The translations under genes were made by a program, and so were the position numbers. Below the pieces are notes generated by a model. That model was not told the DNA's origin and made no database searches. It saw only the letters and a program-made list of their open reading frames with translations. Shown one piece after another: positions 60,548 to 64,000 of a stretch of DNA of 64,000 nt; the stretch's first letter is position 1; each line of letters begins with the position of its first letter. Origin of the DNA: Microbacterium sp. (GTDB lineage Bacteria > Actinomycetota > Actinomycetes > Actinomycetales > Microbacteriaceae); assembly GCF_017305435.1 (NCBI RefSeq), contig NZ_JAFKIP010000004.1, positions 310,001-374,000 of the forward strand. The letters are read 5' to 3'.

Positions 60548-62032
60548 CATACGGAGCACGCGCATCTTGAGTCGCACCGGCGAGGTCGTGACCGCCCGCC
60601 ACCGGTGACCCGTGCCGTGCCACGATGGCGCCTTCACTTCGGGCACGCCCGCGTTCATCCGGATACCCCACCCATATCGGTCGAGGAACCGGTGGTGGTA
60701 CCAGCACAGGAGCACCCCGTTGTCCGTGTGAGTCGGCCCGCCGCGAGCGTGCTCGGTGACGTGGTGGATCTCGTACCACCCGGCCGGCACGCCGCAGCCG
60801 GGAATGACACACCCGCCGTCGCGCAGGGCGATGGCGCGACGTTGATGCCGGTTGAAGACCCTCTCCTCGTTCCCGATCCCAACGATCCGCCCGTTCGCTG
60901 CGGTGGTCACGCGTTGGATGACACCCGTGCACGCGATCCGACGCGCGGCGGCGATGCTGAGCGGGCTCTCGCACGCGTCGGCGTGCGCGTGTCCGAGGTC
61001 GTCGGCGAGGTCCGTCGCGTCGACCGACACGACGAGAACCGGCGCAGCCCCGCCGATGGTGGGGAGCAGACCGCTCGATGCCGCAACGGAGAGCGCGGAG
61101 GCCAGGGCGTCGTGCTGCTTCTGTGCTCTCGTCCGGTCATCCCGTGCCGGGAGGGGTACGAGCTCACCGCTCTCATCCGTCGCGTACGGGTCGTCGAAGG
61201 CGACGGCCGGAGCGAGGTGCGCGTCGAAGATCGTCTGCAACTGCGCCGCGACGTCGGGGAGCAGCATGCCCCGCACGGGCACACCGTGCTGCGTCGCGGT
61301 ACCGATAAGGAGAGACCGCTTGCGTTCCGCAGCGCGTTCGCGGGGTTCGGCGCCGTCCTGGTCGAGGGCGAGGGCCCAGGTCTGCGCATGGATCCGCAGC
61401 AGCGCTGCACACGCGGGAGGCGCTCCGTCCGGCCCTTCCCCACGCGCCTCCGCGACGACGATCGCCGCGGCTTCCTCCCGCACCTCCGCGGAGATGCGGG
61501 GCGCGGCGGCCTGGAGGGCGTCGGTGATGGCGAGGATGCCGTCGACCCCGATCGCTCCGTCGAGCATCGCTTCGCGCACCGCGGGATACTCGGCATCGAG
61601 GAGCTCGCCGGTCATGTCGGAGATCCGCGGCCGGACGGACTTCGCGGCACGCTGCCACCGGGTCACTGTCCGCGGCGCGGCAACGGTCAGCGTCTGGAGC
61701 AGTTCGGTGACGTCACGGCATCCCAGGTGCGACGTCATCCGCTCGTCGCGCACCGCGCCCTCCGAGCGGCGCTCCACTTCGCCGACCGCGTCCACCGTCA
61801 GCGCCTCGAGCAGTCGTCCGAGCCGACCGATCGCCGCCACCTGCGCCGCGAGTTCGACCTCGGTCGCACACTGCAGCGCCCGGCACGATACGCCGGTATC
61901 GAGGACCTCCGCGACCTGCGCGAGCAGGTCGTCGAGCGGAGCGGTGAGGAGGTCCATACCCTCCATTGTGACGAGGGCCTCCGACATTGAGGGCCAGGAA
62001 AAGACCAGATCGACGGACTTATCGGAGTCCAT
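60545..62032 (-). CDS. DUF222 / HNH endonuclease domain protein (13E12-repeat type)
   Basis: 495 residues. A long helical DUF222 region (about 25-370) is followed by a C-terminal HNH motif: CVIPGCGVPAGWYEIHHVTE with ARGGPTHTDNGVLLCWYHHRFL, providing the His-Asn-His metal site and the zinc cysteines. These proteins are present in many copies in actinobacterial genomes and are sometimes called REP13E12 proteins; their role, mobile or defensive, is not settled. The start is uncertain: ATG 62032 opens the frame, and ATG at 61987, 61963 or 61954 are alternatives. The repeat at 60429 touches its 3' end. Confidence 0.85.
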   Translation of the reverse strand: MDSDKSVDLVFSWPSMSEALVTMEGMDLLTAPLDDLLAQVAEVLDTGVSCRALQCATEVELAAQVAAIGRLGRLLEALTVDAVGEVERRSEGAVRDERMTSHLGCRDVTELLQTLTVAAPRTVTRWQRAAKSVRPRISDMTGELLDAEYPAVREAMLDGAIGVDGILAITDALQAAAPRISAEVREEAAAIVVAEARGEGPDGAPPACAALLRIHAQTWALALDQDGAEPRERAAERKRSLLIGTATQHGVPVRGMLLPDVAAQLQTIFDAHLAPAVAFDDPYATDESGELVPLPARDDRTRAQKQHDALASALSVAASSGLLPTIGGAAPVLVVSVDATDLADDLGHAHADACESPLSIAAARRIACTGVIQRVTTAANGRIVGIGNEERVFNRHQRRAIALRDGGCVIPGCGVPAGWYEIHHVTEHARGGPTHTDNGVLLCWYHHRFLDRYGWGIRMNAGVPEVKAPSWHGTGHRWRAVTTSPVRLKMRVLRM

Positions 62033-62137
62033 CTTGATGACACTCGCCTCATCTCCGAGAGCTGCGACCGTTCGACGATCGCGAATGGGGACGGATCCTG
62101 CCTTTGTCTTTCGACACGTTCAGACGGACTCGAGTGG

Positions 62138-62626
62138 TTGACTTGTGATGTGCATCTCGAGCTGTGCCGGGTAGTCGATGTGGGTGCGCTGACGACATTC
62201 TTGAGCGAAGTCGATCTCACCCTGAGTGGTTTGGACGCGCCGAGCGTGCGGCTTTGGATCGAGCGCGACGAGAGCGGCAGGATCGTCGGCAGCACGGGGT
62301 ACGAGATCAGTGATGATGGGTACCATGCGTTGATCCGGAGCGTGGCAGTCGCCCCGACGCGCCGGTCGCGTGGCCGAGGCAGTGCCCTCGCGAGCTTCGC
62401 GCTTGAGCGTGCGGCTGAAGAGGGTGCGATGAGAGCCTGGCTTTTCAGTCGTCGTTCTGGGCCTTTCTGGCAGAGCCTCGGTTTCGAGTCCGCTGATCGT
62501 GATGAACTCGCTGCAGCGCTGGCGGACACGCATCAGGTTCGACTGTTCCAGCAGACGGGGCAACTGGGTCGGGAAGTCGCGTGGTCGCGCGCTCTCTCGA
62601 CGAGGACTGAACTCATGCGGCGATGA
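62138..62626 (+). CDS. GNAT-family N-acetyltransferase
   Basis: 162 residues. Acetyl-CoA-dependent transferase fold: LIRSVAVAPTRRSRGRGSALA is the beta4-alpha3 pyrophosphate-binding motif (R-x-x-G-x-G/A type), with FWQSLGFE at the beta6/7 site. Similar short proteins next to arsenic genes are called ArsN2-like, but no arsenic genes are here, so the substrate is unknown. The start is uncertain: TTG 62138 or GTG 62150. Base composition is visibly less GC-rich than the neighbours, suggesting acquisition. It lies between the HNH gene and the pyr operon. Confidence 0.75.
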   Translation: MTCDVHLELCRVVDVGALTTFLSEVDLTLSGLDAPSVRLWIERDESGRIVGSTGYEISDDGYHALIRSVAVAPTRRSRGRGSALASFALERAAEEGAMRAWLFSRRSGPFWQSLGFESADRDELAAALADTHQVRLFQQTGQLGREVAWSRALSTRTELMRR

Positions 62627-62688
62627 CGTGCATTCTGCTCCTGACGATCACCAAGAAACCACCGCACCGTGACCTCGACGCGATCCGG

Positions 62689-62694
62689 TAGGCT
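62689..62694 (+). promoter_or_regulatory. -10 box of the pyr operon
   Basis: TAGGCT, placing the start near 62701 and giving a 54-nt leader that contains the PyrR site. No clear -35. Confidence 0.5.
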
Positions 62695-62714
62695 GAAGCT
62701 CGATACACCCGCAA

Positions 62715-62748
62715 CCTTTAACCCCGTCCTGTGAGGCGGAGAAGGGAG
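62715..62748 (+). promoter_or_regulatory. PyrR-binding RNA element overlapping the pyrR ribosome site
   Basis: The stretch CCTTTAACCCCGTCCTGTG followed by AGGCGGAGAAGGG matches the conserved PyrR-binding pattern of Gram-positive pyr leaders (CUUUAA, GUCC, GAGG, GGAGAAGG in order). The downstream part GAAGGGAG is also the ribosome-binding site of pyrR. Binding of PyrR with UMP would therefore block translation, as described for mycobacterial pyr operons. Confidence 0.75.
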
Positions 62749-62754
62749 CAGCGC

Positions 62755-63297
62755 ATGGTCACGCCCGAGTCAGTTCGGACAGTGATGCACGCCGCCGACA
62801 TCGCCCGTGCCCTGACTCGGATCTCCCACGAGATCCTCGAGTCCAACAAGGGGCCCGACGGCCTCGTGCTCCTCGGCATCCCGACTCGCGGCGTCACGCT
62901 CGCCGAGCGCGTCGGCGCACTCCTCGCCGAGATCTCCGGCACCGCCGTCCCGGTCGGTGCGCTCGACGTCACGATGTACCGCGACGACCTGCACCGGAAC
63001 CCGACGCGCGCGCCGCATCCGACGTCGATCCCCGCCGGCGGCATCGACGGGAAGACGGTCGTGCTCGTCGACGACGTGCTGTTCTCCGGCCGATCGATCC
63101 GCGCCGCCCTCGACGCCCTCGGCGACATCGGTCGTCCGGCCGCCGTGCGCCTCGCGATCCTCGTCGACCGCGGCCACCGCGAACTGCCGATCCGGCCCGA
63201 CTTCGTGGGCAAGAACCTGCCGTCGGCGCGCAGCGAGCGCGTCAACGTGCACCTCGCCGAGACCGACGGCATCGAGGAGGTGACGATCGCATCATGA
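62755..63297 (+). CDS. pyrR: Bifunctional pyr operon regulator / uracil phosphoribosyltransferase
   Basis: 180 residues. PyrR binds pyr mRNA when UMP is high and has uracil phosphoribosyltransferase activity. The PRPP loop is [39 protein letters not shown] and [13 protein letters not shown] are family signatures. ATG 62755 has GAAGGGAG upstream, inside the PyrR site. The frame opens at 62731, within the RNA element, and is not the likely start. ATGA overlap with pyrB. Confidence 0.95.
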   Translation: MVTPESVRTVMHAADIARALTRISHEILESNKGPDGLVLLGIPTRGVTLAERVGALLAEISGTAVPVGALDVTMYRDDLHRNPTRAPHPTSIPAGGIDGKTVVLVDDVLFSGRSIRAALDALGDIGRPAAVRLAILVDRGHRELPIRPDFVGKNLPSARSERVNVHLAETDGIEEVTIAS

Positions 63298-64000
63298 GGC
63301 ACCTGCTCGACACCAAGACGCTCACCCGTGAGGCCGCTCTGCAGCTCCTCGACGTCGCCGAGGACATGCGCGACACGCAGTCGCGCGAGGTCAAGAAGCT
63401 CCCCACGCTGCGCGGCAAGACGGTCGTGAACCTCTTCTTCGAAGACTCCACGCGCACCCGCATCTCGTTCGAGGCCGCGGCCAAGCGGCTGTCCGCCGAC
63501 GTCATCAACTTCTCGGCGAAGGGATCGTCGGTCAGCAAGGGCGAGTCCCTCAAGGACACGGCGCAGACGTTGCAGGCGATGGGGGCGGATGCCGTCGTCA
63601 TCCGGCACGGCGCCTCCGGAGCCCCGCGCACCCTCGCGACGAGCGGCTGGATCACCGCCGGTGTCGTCAACGCCGGCGACGGCACGCACGAGCACCCGAC
63701 ACAGGCCCTCCTCGACGCGTTCACGATCCGCAAGCGCACCTTCGGCGACGACAGCCGGGGGCGCGACCTCAGCGGCATCCGCGTCACGATCGTCGGCGAC
63801 ATCCTGCACTCGCGTGTCGCGCGTTCCAACGTGTGGCTGCTCGCGACGCTCGGCGCGCACGTGAGGATCGTCGCTCCGCCCACGCTCGTGCCGCAGGACG
63901 TCTCGGCGTGGCCCGTCGAAGTCTCCTACGACCTCGACGAGGCCATCGCTGCGGGCCCCGATGCGATCATGATGCTGCGCATCCAGCTGGAGCGGATGAG
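63294..64000 (+). CDS. pyrB: Aspartate carbamoyltransferase catalytic subunit (cut by window end)
   Basis: The first 235 codons are in the window. Catalyses carbamoyl phosphate + aspartate to carbamoyl aspartate, the committed pyrimidine step. The carbamoyl phosphate site is [13 protein letters not shown], with [13 protein letters not shown] and the [12 protein letters not shown] motif. Start ATG 63294 overlaps the pyrR stop with GAGGAGG just upstream. The usual actinobacterial operon continues pyrC-carA-carB-pyrF beyond the edge. Confidence 0.96.
   Translation, partial: MRHLLDTKTLTREAALQLLDVAEDMRDTQSREVKKLPTLRGKTVVNLFFEDSTRTRISFEAAAKRLSADVINFSAKGSSVSKGESLKDTAQTLQAMGADAVVIRHGASGAPRTLATSGWITAGVVNAGDGTHEHPTQALLDAFTIRKRTFGDDSRGRDLSGIRVTIVGDILHSRVARSNVWLLATLGAHVRIVAPPTLVPQDVSAWPVEVSYDLDEAIAAGPDAIMMLRIQLERM

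Noticed and set aside
60545-62032. Intron- or intein-borne homing endonuclease
   Set aside because: The HNH protein is free-standing with a DUF222 domain and does not interrupt another gene.

Overview
The window is GC-rich (about 70% by eye), densely coded chromosomal DNA from an actinomycete. Gene content and order point to the family Microbacteriaceae, most likely Microbacterium: a DUF3000 gene beside an RNase D gene, thrS-HIT, pdxST-yebC-ruvCAB-yajC-secDF-rel, alaS-ruvX-mltG-aroECKB, and efp-nusB followed further on by pyrR-pyrB. At least fourteen genes carry a TANNNT -10 box ending only 6-7 nt before the start codon, the signature of leaderless transcripts that are common in actinobacteria. 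No rRNA, CRISPR array, transposase, integrase or phage structural gene was found.

Layout. 1-5714: the start of an SPFH protein, then a minus-strand fatty-acid oxidation pair (thiolase and multifunctional FadB-type protein), RNase D and DUF3000. 5740-10079: an alpha/beta hydrolase, zapE, amtB with a GlnR-like operator, and a PemK/MazF-like protein. 10082-11180: a lipoprotein gene bracketed by a 30-bp direct repeat, and ynfA. 11275-11832: four tRNA genes (Val-CAC, Gly, Cys, Val-GAC). 11961-15116: a DUF6325 gene, a SHOCT gene, an ACT-domain gene, alkD and an ion-transporter-like membrane protein. 15146-17880: a candidate threonine-rich leader peptide, thrS and a HIT protein. 17995-21879: the vitamin B6 block (pdxY and pdxR divergent from pdxS and pdxT). 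21916-31292: DUF1697, yebC, ruvCAB, yajC-secDF and rel. 31279-36072: an AbiEi-like gene, DUF349, a small membrane protein, rarA and a TPR-Nudix fusion. 36230-45549: rpsD, alaS, ruvX, mltG and the aro operon (aroE, aroC, aroK, aroB).

45718-51125 is a quinate/shikimate catabolic island (MHS transporter, quinate/shikimate dehydrogenase, TetR regulator, dehydroshikimate dehydratase) set between aroB and aroQ, with two matching palindromic operators. 51091-53241 is a DHA2 efflux pump with a divergent TetR regulator. Then come efp and nusB, a DUF2207-like membrane protein divergent from a large SNF2 helicase, a metallo-beta-lactamase/Rieske protein, an HNH (DUF222) protein and a GNAT gene. The window closes with a PyrR-binding leader, pyrR and the start of pyrB.

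The most interesting signals are: (i) a leaderless, Thr-rich 28-codon leader ORF with mutually exclusive hairpins in front of thrS; (ii) the two-operator TetR circuit that appears to control quinate/shikimate degradation inside the aro region; (iii) the fixed-spacing leaderless promoters, including two divergent pairs whose -10 boxes overlap; (iv) a 25-bp-arm perfect palindrome after aroB; and (v) a 749-bp unit duplicated at its edges around a lipoprotein gene. Coordinates and translations were read by eye; no database or folding programme was run.
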